A stretch of 19,749 bases of DNA, from NCBI GenBank assembly GCA_947303225.1, contig CAMYXG010000007.1:1-19749 (forward strand), written 5' to 3'. Of the stretch, positions 13,729 through 19,749 are shown in pieces. The position numbers and the translations under genes were made by a program. Under the pieces are notes generated by a model. The model saw only the letters and a program-made list of their open reading frames with translations. It did no database searches and was not told the DNA's origin. Each line of letters begins with the position of its first letter. The stretch's first letter is position 1. Source of the stretch: an uncultured Caryophanales bacterium. GTDB lineage: Bacteria; Bacillota_I; Bacilli_A; RF39; UBA660.

Positions 13729-15850
13729 ATTGCGAATCCAATTTCTGTAATGGAGTTGGGTTAGGAACAGTAGTAACAGCATTAACTAGAACAACTGGAG
13801 AATTCGGTTGAATTGGTGTTCCAACCACTCCACCAACAGGAGTAACAGGCATCACCGGAGAAACAGGCACAGTTTGAGGAATAGCTTGAGAAGCAACTGG
13901 TACTGTTACAGGAGATGCAATCGGTACTGTGGCAACCGGAACAGAAGCAGGGGTTGTAGCAACAGTAGTTGGTATAGTATTTTGCAATGTAGTAGGTTGC
14001 ACTGGAACGACAGGTGTCGATTGAACGATTGGAGTAGTAACCGGAACGGAAACATTTGGTACTGAAGCAGAAACAATAGGTGGAGAAGCAACCGGTACAT
14101 TAGGCATCACATTAGTTTCCACTGGTGCAGGTGATACTATAGTAGTTGGCGGTGCAACTGGAGGAGAAACAATCGTTGTAGTGACTGGTGCAGCTGGTGG
14201 GACAGTAGTTGTCGTAGCCTGAGGAACAGTCGAAACAGTTGTTGGTATAGGGGCAGCAGTAGAAGGAATAGCTTGCACTGGTTGAGTCATTGGTTGAGGA
14301 GTACTTACAGCTGGGTTAGTTGTAGGAACAGAAGGTGCAGTATCAGTCGTTTCTTCTTGCTTAATTGTTTCATTATTTTCATTAGATTCTGAAGTTTGAA
14401 CTTTCCCACTTGTTTTTTCTCCTTCTTCTGAAGTATCAGCAAAATCAGCAGCAGAGAAAAGTGGAGCCATCATCATACCAGAAATATCATTATCAGAATT
14501 ACCACTAGTAGGTGTATCTAATAAGTCATCACTATCAGTAGCAATAACTTCTTTTGGAACCGTCTCTTTTATCTCTGTTGCCATTTCATGTTCATAATTG
14601 TCATCATCTTCATTTTCAATTTCAATAGTACGATATACTTCCTCAAAAGAAGTTTTTCCCTCTAGACATTTGATTAAGGCATCTTGAAGCATTGTAATAG
14701 TACCACCATCGTAAACCATCTTTGCCAAGTCTTTTTTTTCTATTTTCTCATTACTAATTGCAGCACGAATGTCATCAGTAAGCTCTAAGACTTCATGTAC
14801 AGCAATACGACCATGATATCCACGACGGCAATGATCACATCCCTTAGGATTAGCATCCCAAACCATCGCAACATCCATATTCATATATTTTTTAAAAACT
14901 TTTTTTTCATATTTTGTTGTTTCTCTTTGATATCTACAATCCGGACAAAGCATCTTAGCCAATCTTTGAGAAATAATTCCAGAAAGAGCAGTAGATAATA
15001 AATAGCGCTCAACATCCATATCTAGCAAACGCTCAACAGTTGCTAGTGCATTATTGGTATGGATAGTAGATAAAACTAAGTGTCCTGTTATTGAAGCACG
15101 AACTGCAATTTGCGCTGTCTCAGAATCACGAATCTCTCCAATTAGAATAACATTTGGGTCCTGACGTAAGATAGAACGTAGGGCAGCAGCAAACGTCATC
15201 CCAATATCAGCATTTACTTGGACTTGATTAATACCTTCAATATTCATCTCGATAGGGTCTTCTACAGTAATGATATTCGTTTCCGGTCTATTAAGTTCTT
15301 GTAAAATAGAATAAGTAGTAGTAGATTTACCAGAACCAGTAGCTCCTGTCGTTAAAATAATTCCATTTGGAATTCCCATCATTCTTTTCACTTTTTCTAA
15401 GTTTTTAGGATGGAAACCTAAAGTGTCAATTCCTTGTAAACTTCTTGAATAATCCAAAATACGGATAACGATTTTTTCTCCTTCATTTAATGGCAAAGCA
15501 GAAACACGCATATCCAAATAAGTATCTCCAAACATCCCCTTAATCGCACCATCTTGAGGTAATCTAGACTCTGTAATATTCATATTAGCCAATAATTTTA
15601 AACGAGTCGTTAAATTTTTTTCATAAGCTTTTGGAACAAAAGTATAATCTTGACAATCACCATCAATTCTAAAACGAACCATCATTCCATCTTCACGAGG
15701 ATCGAAATGAATATCAGATGAATTATGTTTAGAAGCAGATATAATAATATAGTCTGCAATCTGAGTAACAGGTGTCTTCGTAAAATCAAAAGACACCATG
15801 AAACTTTCGGTTCCTTTTTGTACACGTTTGACATCAAATTGAACCATCAT
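13727..15850 (-). CDS. Type IV pilus/type II secretion-type assembly ATPase (PilB/GspE/ComGA-like) with a long disordered C-terminal tail
   Basis: The catalytic core (residues ~25-405) has the N2 domain (SSDIHFDP, VRFRIDGD), Walker A GATGSGKS (169-176), an Asp box (ITVEDPIE), Walker B LIGEIRD (236-242), a His box (GHLVLSTIHTN) and the zinc tetracysteine Cys302/305 and Cys338/341. It would power pseudopilin assembly at the inner face of the membrane. The N-terminal N1/MshEN domain of classical PilB is missing, as in the shorter ComGA-type enzymes. After the core comes an acidic linker (~410-500) and then ~200 residues made almost only of Pro, Val, Thr, Ala, Ser, Gln and Ile with no fold signal. 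AAAAGGGG five bases upstream supports the start. The gene is divergent from two pseudopilin genes, and no PilC, PilT or prepilin peptidase is seen here. Confidence 0.9.
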   Translation of the reverse strand: MMVQFDVKRVQKGTESFMVSFDFTKTPVTQIADYIIISASKHNSSDIHFDPREDGMMVRFRIDGDCQDYTFVPKAYEKNLTTRLKLLANMNITESRLPQDGAIKGMFGDTYLDMRVSALPLNEGEKIVIRILDYSRSLQGIDTLGFHPKNLEKVKRMMGIPNGIILTTGATGSGKSTTTYSILQELNRPETNIITVEDPIEMNIEGINQVQVNADIGMTFAAALRSILRQDPNVILIGEIRDSETAQIAVRASITGHLVLSTIHTNNALATVERLLDMDVERYLLSTALSGIISQRLAKMLCPDCRYQRETTKYEKKVFKKYMNMDVAMVWDANPKGCDHCRRGYHGRIAVHEVLELTDDIRAAISNEKIEKKDLAKMVYDGGTITMLQDALIKCLEGKTSFEEVYRTIEIENEDDDNYEHEMATEIKETVPKEVIATDSDDLLDTPTSGNSDNDISGMMMAPLFSAADFADTSEEGEKTSGKVQTSESNENNETIKQEETTDTAPSVPTTNPAVSTPQPMTQPVQAIPSTAAPIPTTVSTVPQATTTTVPPAAPVTTTIVSPPVAPPTTIVSPAPVETNVMPNVPVASPPIVSASVPNVSVPVTTPIVQSTPVVPVQPTTLQNTIPTTVATTPASVPVATVPIASPVTVPVASQAIPQTVPVSPVMPVTPVGGVVGTPIQPNSPVVLVNAVTTVPNPTPLQKLDSQ
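13730..14338 (-). other. Low-complexity Pro/Val/Thr/Ala-rich tail coding region
   Basis: This segment encodes residues ~505-707 of the PilB-type ATPase. It is made of short degenerate units such as PVTTTIVSPP, VASPPIV and VPVTTPIVQSTP rather than exact repeats, and it is visibly richer in G+C than the rest of the window. Antisense frames stay open by composition alone and should not be called genes. Confidence 0.75.
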
Positions 15851-15898
15851 TTCAACCCCTTTTGTCTACTTTCTATGGTATTTTATACAATATTATTA

Positions 15899-15904
15899 TA
15901 TAAT
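15899..15904 (+). promoter_or_regulatory. Possible promoter of the pseudopilin operon in the divergent 89-base gap
   Basis: TATAAT at 15899-15904 lies in an A+T stretch with only a weak -35 (TGGTAT at 15876-15881, 17-base spacer). The leader to the ATG at 15940 would be about 29 bases. The divergent gap 15851-15939 must also hold the promoter of the ATPase gene, but I see no good match on that strand. Confidence 0.35.
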
Positions 15905-15939
15905 AAATATGAAAGAATAGCAAGGAGAGTGTAAGAAAA

Positions 15940-16695
15940 ATGAAAAAAATTAACAATAGCGGTTTTGTTCTTGCGGAAACACTAGTAGTAACTGTGTTTT
16001 TAATGGTAATTTTTACCATGTTATATAGAAATTTCTATCCATTAATAGGAGAATATGAAAAAAGAGAAACATATAACGATATTGATAGTATATACTCTGC
16101 ATACTGGCTAAAAAGAATTATCGAAGATCCATCTTATAAAGTAACGGATGCTAAAAAAAAGAATTGTTTTGATACGAAAGGATATATGAGATTTGAATGT
16201 AGAGATGTCTCAGCCAATTCTGACAAACAAGAAATGTGCATCACCTTAGTAAAATCGTTAGAAGTAGCAGGATGTAGTAGTAATGGAAATGATTGTGATA
16301 TTTTTATTACAAAATATCAATTAGGAGGAAATACTCCAGACTTTAAAAGTCTTGTAAAAACTCAAGATGATCCAATGAAAAAATATCAAGAAATAGGAAA
16401 TACAGAAAGTGATAAGATAGAATATATCAATCAATGTATTCAAGATTCTTGCCCATACTGTTTAACAGATCCATCAAGTGTAGATGCAACGGTAAGAGAA
16501 AAAATAGAAGAAACATGTCGAGAAAAAGCAGATAAAAAAGTATTTAATACTGCATTTCAAGACTATATAAAAAACTTACCAGACTATACAACACCATCTT
16601 TAAACGCAGCAAAATATAGAGTAATTGCCATTTTTCATCATAAAAAAGATAATAATAATTATTATTCTTATGCTACAATCGAGGTGATTAAGTAA
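15940..16695 (+). CDS. Type IV pseudopilin, Cys-rich
   Basis: A class III (prepilin) signal is clear: the short basic leader MKKINNSG, cleavage before Phe, and FVLAE with Glu at +5. A hydrophobic helix follows (VVTVFLMVIFTMLY) and then an amphipathic helix (IGEYEKRETYNDIDSIYSAYW). The remaining ~200 residues form the exposed domain and contain nine Cys, including NQCIQDSCPYC and GCSSNGNDC. Nine Cys is unusual for a pseudopilin and suggests disulfides. AAGGAGAG lies about ten bases upstream. The stop shares one base with the next pseudopilin start. It is likely assembled by the divergent PilB-type ATPase into a short fibre for DNA uptake, adhesion or secretion. The exact pilus type cannot be told from this window. 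Confidence 0.85.
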   Translation: MKKINNSGFVLAETLVVTVFLMVIFTMLYRNFYPLIGEYEKRETYNDIDSIYSAYWLKRIIEDPSYKVTDAKKKNCFDTKGYMRFECRDVSANSDKQEMCITLVKSLEVAGCSSNGNDCDIFITKYQLGGNTPDFKSLVKTQDDPMKKYQEIGNTESDKIEYINQCIQDSCPYCLTDPSSVDATVREKIEETCREKADKKVFNTAFQDYIKNLPDYTTPSLNAAKYRVIAIFHHKKDNNNYYSYATIEVIK

Positions 16696-17369
16696 TGAAA
16701 AGATTAAACAATAAAGGAATTACAACCATTGAAGTATTACTATGTTTTGTTCTAGTTGTTATTATAACAGTATCCATGTATAGTACAATTACCTCATTTA
16801 ATCAAAAAAGATTAATGGAACAATACAAAGAAAAAATATATACATATAAAGAATTATTAACCAAAGATATTCAAGATGATTTAATACAAATAGGATTAAC
16901 CCATGCAAAATATAACAGAATTATAGTATCTAGTAGTAATACTAGTTCTTATCCAGGGGTACCTATTGGAGCAGTAGTACATACTGTAGATTGTGACTTA
17001 AAAGATGGAACAACTCGTCAATTAAGAGTTTATCAAGCCTTTACACGGGCAAAGACAAGAATTAGTACAAATACAGCAGCCAATGATTATTTTATGATAG
17101 AATATGGGCCAACAGGTTCCTTAATTCAATATCCTATTCCTGATTTAGGAGAATCACCTGCTTTTCCAGACGATTCTTCGAATACAAGTAAGATTAAAGA
17201 TTTAACAATCAATAATATTATGATAAAAATAATAGATGATCAAGTACTTTCCATCTATATTGGTCTTTATCATCCAGAACTTACTACACGCTTTGGAATT
17301 GATATTGTATCACCAATTGATTATATTGCAGGAGGAGCTAGTGGAGCTAATACATTATTCGGCCCATAA
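16695..17369 (+). CDS. Type IV pseudopilin, second subunit
   Basis: The 224-residue protein has the leader MKRLNNKG, cleavage before Ile and ITTIE with Glu at +5. The helix is VLLCFVLVVIITVSMYSTI. The exposed part begins after about residue 50 and is beta-rich (RIIVSSSNTSSY, VVHTVDCDLKDGTTRQLRVYQAF, IMIKIIDDQVLSIYIGLYHP), ending in a Gly/Ala-rich tail. The start overlaps the stop of the first pseudopilin by one base (TAATG), so translation is coupled. The last 23 bases overlap the end of ylbJ on the other strand. It probably forms a complex with its neighbour as a minor pilin or tip subunit. No zinc or nuclease motif is visible. Confidence 0.85.
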   Translation: MKRLNNKGITTIEVLLCFVLVVIITVSMYSTITSFNQKRLMEQYKEKIYTYKELLTKDIQDDLIQIGLTHAKYNRIIVSSSNTSSYPGVPIGAVVHTVDCDLKDGTTRQLRVYQAFTRAKTRISTNTAANDYFMIEYGPTGSLIQYPIPDLGESPAFPDDSSNTSKIKDLTINNIMIKIIDDQVLSIYIGLYHPELTTRFGIDIVSPIDYIAGGASGANTLFGP

Positions 17370-18246
17370 TGAGAAGAAAAAGAATCAAAAAAGAGATTAT
17401 AGTTGCAATAATCCTTCCTAAAATAAAAGAAGAATAAGACAAAGAGGAATTCGCAAGAATTCCTTTTACTTGCATATGAATCGAAATTGTTCCAAACTGA
17501 ATAAAGAATAAAATGAAAAAACAACGAATAATAGGACTCATGAAAATGCTAGTTGCAAAAACTCCCTTTGTCAAATCAAAAATACCATAAATAAAAACAT
17601 ATTCAAAAGAAGAATAATTTCCCATAGAAAGAAGAAAACTTGCAATTAGATAGAAAAATAAAGAAGTACCATAAATCATTTCTAGTAATTGAAAGGATTT
17701 CTTAATAGATTGACTTAAAGGAATAGAAAATGATTTTGGTTGAGGTATCTTCATCATAGAACGATTATTACTAGAATGACAATTCAAAAACAATATTGTA
17801 TTGCTAATAAAAATAGATAAAAATAATTTTATAGTTAAAGAATTATTACCTAAAATAGTTGAAATAGTCCCAAAAAGAAATAAAGGATTAGGAAAATGAC
17901 TAAATAATAACATGTGATTAGCTTCTTCTTTAGAAAGAGTTCCTTTTTGATATAAATCAGAAACACACACTACACCAGAAGGAAATCCACTAATAAGACT
18001 AATAAGAAAAACATAAATACTACTCATGGAAATCGGCAAATAATATTGAATGATTTCAACAAAACCATATTCAATAAGTAAATTAGATAGAATAAAAAAT
18101 AAAAAGCTTACAGGAAATAATTTAGTAAGAAATAATACAGAATAATCTAATATATTTTGAATAACCATAGAAGATTGAAAAAGAGATAAGATAAAAAAGA
18201 TTGATAAAGTGACAAGTATTAGTATACTTTTATAGTTTTTTTTCAT
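17347..18246 (-). CDS. ylbJ: YlbJ-like sporulation integral membrane protein (nucleoside-recognition/Gate domain)
   Basis: This 299-residue polytopic membrane protein has about eight hydrophobic segments. Family landmarks are SGFPSGVVCVSDLYQKGTLSKEEANHM... (87-112), LLFSHFPNPLFLFGTI and, near the C terminus, ISIHMQVKGILANSSLSYSSFILGRII. The last matches the YlbJ end in Bacillus as I recall it. YlbJ is needed there for spore cortex and heat resistance. This copy is shorter than the roughly 400-residue Bacillus protein. AAAGGAA lies just before the ATG. It is divergent from a YlbL-like gene, which preserves the ylbJ/ylbL neighbourhood of Bacillus with one gene inverted. A transporter for nucleoside-like solutes is an alternative role. 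Confidence 0.8.
   Translation of the reverse strand: MKKNYKSILILVTLSIFFILSLFQSSMVIQNILDYSVLFLTKLFPVSFLFFILSNLLIEYGFVEIIQYYLPISMSSIYVFLISLISGFPSGVVCVSDLYQKGTLSKEEANHMLLFSHFPNPLFLFGTISTILGNNSLTIKLFLSIFISNTILFLNCHSSNNRSMMKIPQPKSFSIPLSQSIKKSFQLLEMIYGTSLFFYLIASFLLSMGNYSSFEYVFIYGIFDLTKGVFATSIFMSPIIRCFFILFFIQFGTISIHMQVKGILANSSLSYSSFILGRIIATIISFLILFLLIMGRIMY
17442..17467 (+). terminator. Terminator of the pseudopilin operon, inside the 3' end of ylbJ
   Basis: An 11-bp stem with one G-U pair (17442-17452 with 17457-17467) closes a GCAA tetraloop and contains two GAATTC sites. A short T run ends the 3' arm. It lies in the coding region of the convergent gene, 70-95 bases after the pseudopilin stop. 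Confidence 0.6.
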
Positions 18247-18261
18247 AAAATTCCTTTTATT

Positions 18262-18270
18262 TGCTATAAT
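18262..18270 (+). promoter_or_regulatory. Extended -10 promoter for the YlbL-like gene in the ylbJ/ylbL divergent gap
   Basis: TGCTATAAT is a perfect extended -10. The predicted leader is only about 11 bases and includes AAGGTG. The divergent gap is just 41 bases, so the ylbJ promoter must overlap this site on the other strand. Confidence 0.55.
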
Positions 18271-18287
18271 AGTTTTAAGGTGATAAA

Positions 18288-19304
18288 ATGATCAAAAAGA
18301 TACTGAAGACTATTAAGGAAACGATTCAAGAAGAATATAAATTTATTCTATTTTTGCTTCTTCTTTACATTATATTGCAATTTCCTATGAATTATTACAT
18401 TACAATTGGTGGTGGAACAAGCAATGTATCTAGTCGCATTAAAGTAGAAGATTCCTATTCACCAAAAGGTAGTTTTAATATTAGCTATGTAACACAGCTA
18501 GATGGAACAATACTAACATATGCACTAAGTTATATCATTCCAAGTTGGGAAAGAGAGGATGCAAATAACTATAAGTATGAAGAAAAAGAAAGCATTAAAG
18601 ACATTGAATTTAGAAGTGATTTAGACTTAAAATCTGCTAATGGAACAGCTACTTATTGGGCTTATACATTAGCAAATAAAAAAATAAAAGAAACTAGTTC
18701 AAAACTATATGTAATTGCATCATTTGATAAATATAAATCAACATTAAAAGTACAGGACCAAATACTAAGTATCGATGGAAATTCTTATCATACAATAAAT
18801 GAGTATAAGGAATATCTCCAAACAAAAGAAAAAGGGGATATTGTAACAATCAAAATAATTCGTGATAAGAAAGAAAAAGAAATAGAAACAAAAATATATG
18901 AAGAAAGTGGAAGAAAGATACTAGGAGTTGGTTTACAATATGCAAGAACATATAGTACAAAACCTAAAGTAAAGATAAAATTTAAAAAAAGTGAATCAGG
19001 TCCTTCAGGAGGACTAATAACAACATTGGAAATATATAATCAACTAACACAAAAAGATATTACAAATGGCCTAAAAATAGCTGGAACAGGTACAATAGAA
19101 GAAGATGGAACTATTGGACCTATTGGAGGAATAGAGCATAAAATATTAGGTGCAGCCCATGATAAGGTTTCTTACTTTTTGGTTCCAGGTGGACAAAATT
19201 ATAAAGATGCATTAAAATATAAAAAGAGTAAGAAGCTAAAAATAAAACTAATTGAAGTAAAAACAATAAAAGAAGCACTTCAAAAATTGGAGGAAATAAA
19301 GTGA
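18288..19304 (+). CDS. ylbL: YlbL-like membrane-anchored PDZ and Lon-type serine protease
   Basis: The 338-residue protein has an N-terminal signal anchor (residues ~18-40). A PDZ domain lies around 135-205 (VQDQILSIDGNSYHTINEYKEYLQ, GDIVTIKIIRDKKEKE), and a C-terminal Lon-type proteolytic domain follows. The catalytic dyad is Ser240 in ESGPSGGL and Lys285 in GGIEHKILGAA. It would act outside the membrane on exported or membrane proteins; in Bacillus, YlbL has been linked to removal of a cell-division inhibitor after DNA damage. AAGGTG lies upstream. It is divergent from ylbJ, and its stop overlaps the GTG of the next gene (GTGA), so that gene is translationally coupled. Confidence 0.88.
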   Translation: MIKKILKTIKETIQEEYKFILFLLLLYIILQFPMNYYITIGGGTSNVSSRIKVEDSYSPKGSFNISYVTQLDGTILTYALSYIIPSWEREDANNYKYEEKESIKDIEFRSDLDLKSANGTATYWAYTLANKKIKETSSKLYVIASFDKYKSTLKVQDQILSIDGNSYHTINEYKEYLQTKEKGDIVTIKIIRDKKEKEIETKIYEESGRKILGVGLQYARTYSTKPKVKIKFKKSESGPSGGLITTLEIYNQLTQKDITNGLKIAGTGTIEEDGTIGPIGGIEHKILGAAHDKVSYFLVPGGQNYKDALKYKKSKKLKIKLIEVKTIKEALQKLEEIK

Positions 19305-19749
19305 GAATAGGGATAGATTTAGATGATACAATCTGTAGAACAACAGAAATTGTCCATGATCGAGTTGAAAAATATGCTGCCTCGGAAAATTTGAATGCAC
19401 TAGATGTTATGAACGATGAAGTCTTGAAAGAAGGTTTCTTTCGAATTTATTTAGAAGATATCTACTCAAATGTAGAAATCAAACATGAAGTAGCAAATGT
19501 TCTAAAAAGAATACGAAATCGTGGAAATGAAATATATATTATTACAGCTAGAAGTAGTAATTTTGTTCCCACAGTAAAAAATGTTAGAATCATAACAGAA
19601 GAATGGTTAAAAAAACATGATATTGAAGTAGAGGATATTAAGAAGCAAGTAGGGGAAAGCCGCCAGTTTGATATAAGTGCCATTGATTTTGATTTGTTAG
19701 CACGAGAATTTGCCAGAGTGAAAAAGAAAAATCTTGTATTAAAAGATTT
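19301..19749 (+). CDS. HAD-family 5'-nucleotidase-like protein, runs off the window and has an atypical C-terminal part
   Basis: Starting at GTG 19301 (GGAGG ten bases before it, four-base overlap with the protease gene), the product opens with RIGIDLDDTICRT. This carries HAD motif I with nucleophile Asp6 and acid/base Asp8. YIITARSS, the motif II Thr region, comes near residue 80, followed by TEEWLKKHDIEVEDI. This matches the 5'(3')-deoxyribonucleotidase-like HAD group. Where the motif III Lys and motif IV Asp pair should follow, the frame instead reads KKQVGESRQFDISAIDFDLL... with different codon choice. That part does not look like a HAD core. The gene is open at the window edge. It is either a chimera, an assembly join or a divergent end. 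Confidence 0.65.
   Translation, partial: MRIGIDLDDTICRTTEIVHDRVEKYAASENLNALDVMNDEVLKEGFFRIYLEDIYSNVEIKHEVANVLKRIRNRGNEIYIITARSSNFVPTVKNVRIITEEWLKKHDIEVEDIKKQVGESRQFDISAIDFDLLAREFARVKKKNLVLKD

Noticed and set aside
13808..14065. Plus-strand Ser/Arg/Asn-rich ORF
   Set aside because: It is antisense to the low-complexity tail of the PilB-type gene. Its composition mirrors the Pro/Val/Thr codons, and it has no ribosome binding site.
13730..14340. Tandem repeat or CRISPR-like array
   Set aside because: The units are short, degenerate and of irregular spacing, and the segment lies in a continuous coding frame. There are no identical repeats with unique spacers.
17236..17421. Short plus-strand ORF at the end of the second pseudopilin
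   Set aside because: It overlaps the pseudopilin in another frame and has no ribosome binding site or sensible product.
17447..17462. GAATTC-rich inverted repeat as an operator or attachment site
   Set aside because: It forms a stable hairpin with a GCAA loop and T run just after the pseudopilin stop, so a terminator is the better reading. No duplicate copy was seen elsewhere.

Overview
The window is AT-rich (roughly 30% GC by eye) and gene-dense, with AGGAGG-type ribosome binding sites and simple hairpin/T-tract terminators. It looks like a low-GC Firmicute of the Bacilli/Erysipelotrichales-RF39 type, probably an uncultured gut bacterium. The basis is the low-GC gene set (LepA, HemW, a YmfF/YmfH M16 pair, YlbJ, a YlbL-like PDZ-Lon protein) combined with exported proteins in the style of those lineages: InlB-like repeats with paired Cys, and single-anchor Ig-like surface proteins. 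The lineage is an inference. No rRNA, tRNA, CRISPR array, insertion sequence or transposase is visible, and no gene-free stretch exceeds 300 bases.

Layout. (1) 1-2180: two surface-protein loci that look damaged. One is a secreted-type InlB-repeat/propeller-like protein with no signal peptide. The other is an anchored Ig-like protein split by a frameshift from its Cys-rich C-terminal domain. (2) 2182-7160: a DeoD purine nucleoside phosphorylase, an M16 pair (catalytically dead YmfF-like and HxxEH-bearing YmfH-like), a cytosolic HExxH protein of unknown function and a 55-residue helical microprotein, ending at a terminator. (3) 7165-8142: a lone bitopic membrane protein with its own promoter and terminator. 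(4) 8147-12388: lepA, a two-HTH DNA-binding protein, hemW and an HD-domain hydrolase, tightly packed and closed by a terminator. (5) 12440-13726: a bitopic membrane protein and a thymidylate kinase, ending at a bidirectional terminator. (6) 13727-17467: a minimal type IV pilus-like locus. A PilB/GspE-type ATPase with a long disordered Pro/Val/Thr/Ala tail is divergent from two pseudopilins. (7) 17347-19749: ylbJ (minus strand) divergent from a YlbL-like PDZ-Lon protease, followed by the start of a HAD-family nucleotidase whose last ~110 bases look foreign.

How the genes may work together. The housekeeping genes (deoD, tmk, lepA, hemW, HD hydrolase) cover nucleotide salvage, translation and radical-SAM/heme functions. 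The accessory theme is the cell surface: pseudopilins plus their motor ATPase, anchored Ig-like proteins, a repeat-bearing adhesin-like protein, and proteases that may process peptides or exported proteins. The most distinctive items are the disordered tail on the pilus motor, the Cys-rich pseudopilin, the M16/M16/HExxH/microprotein cluster, the frameshifted surface protein, and the abrupt change in coding character at the right end.
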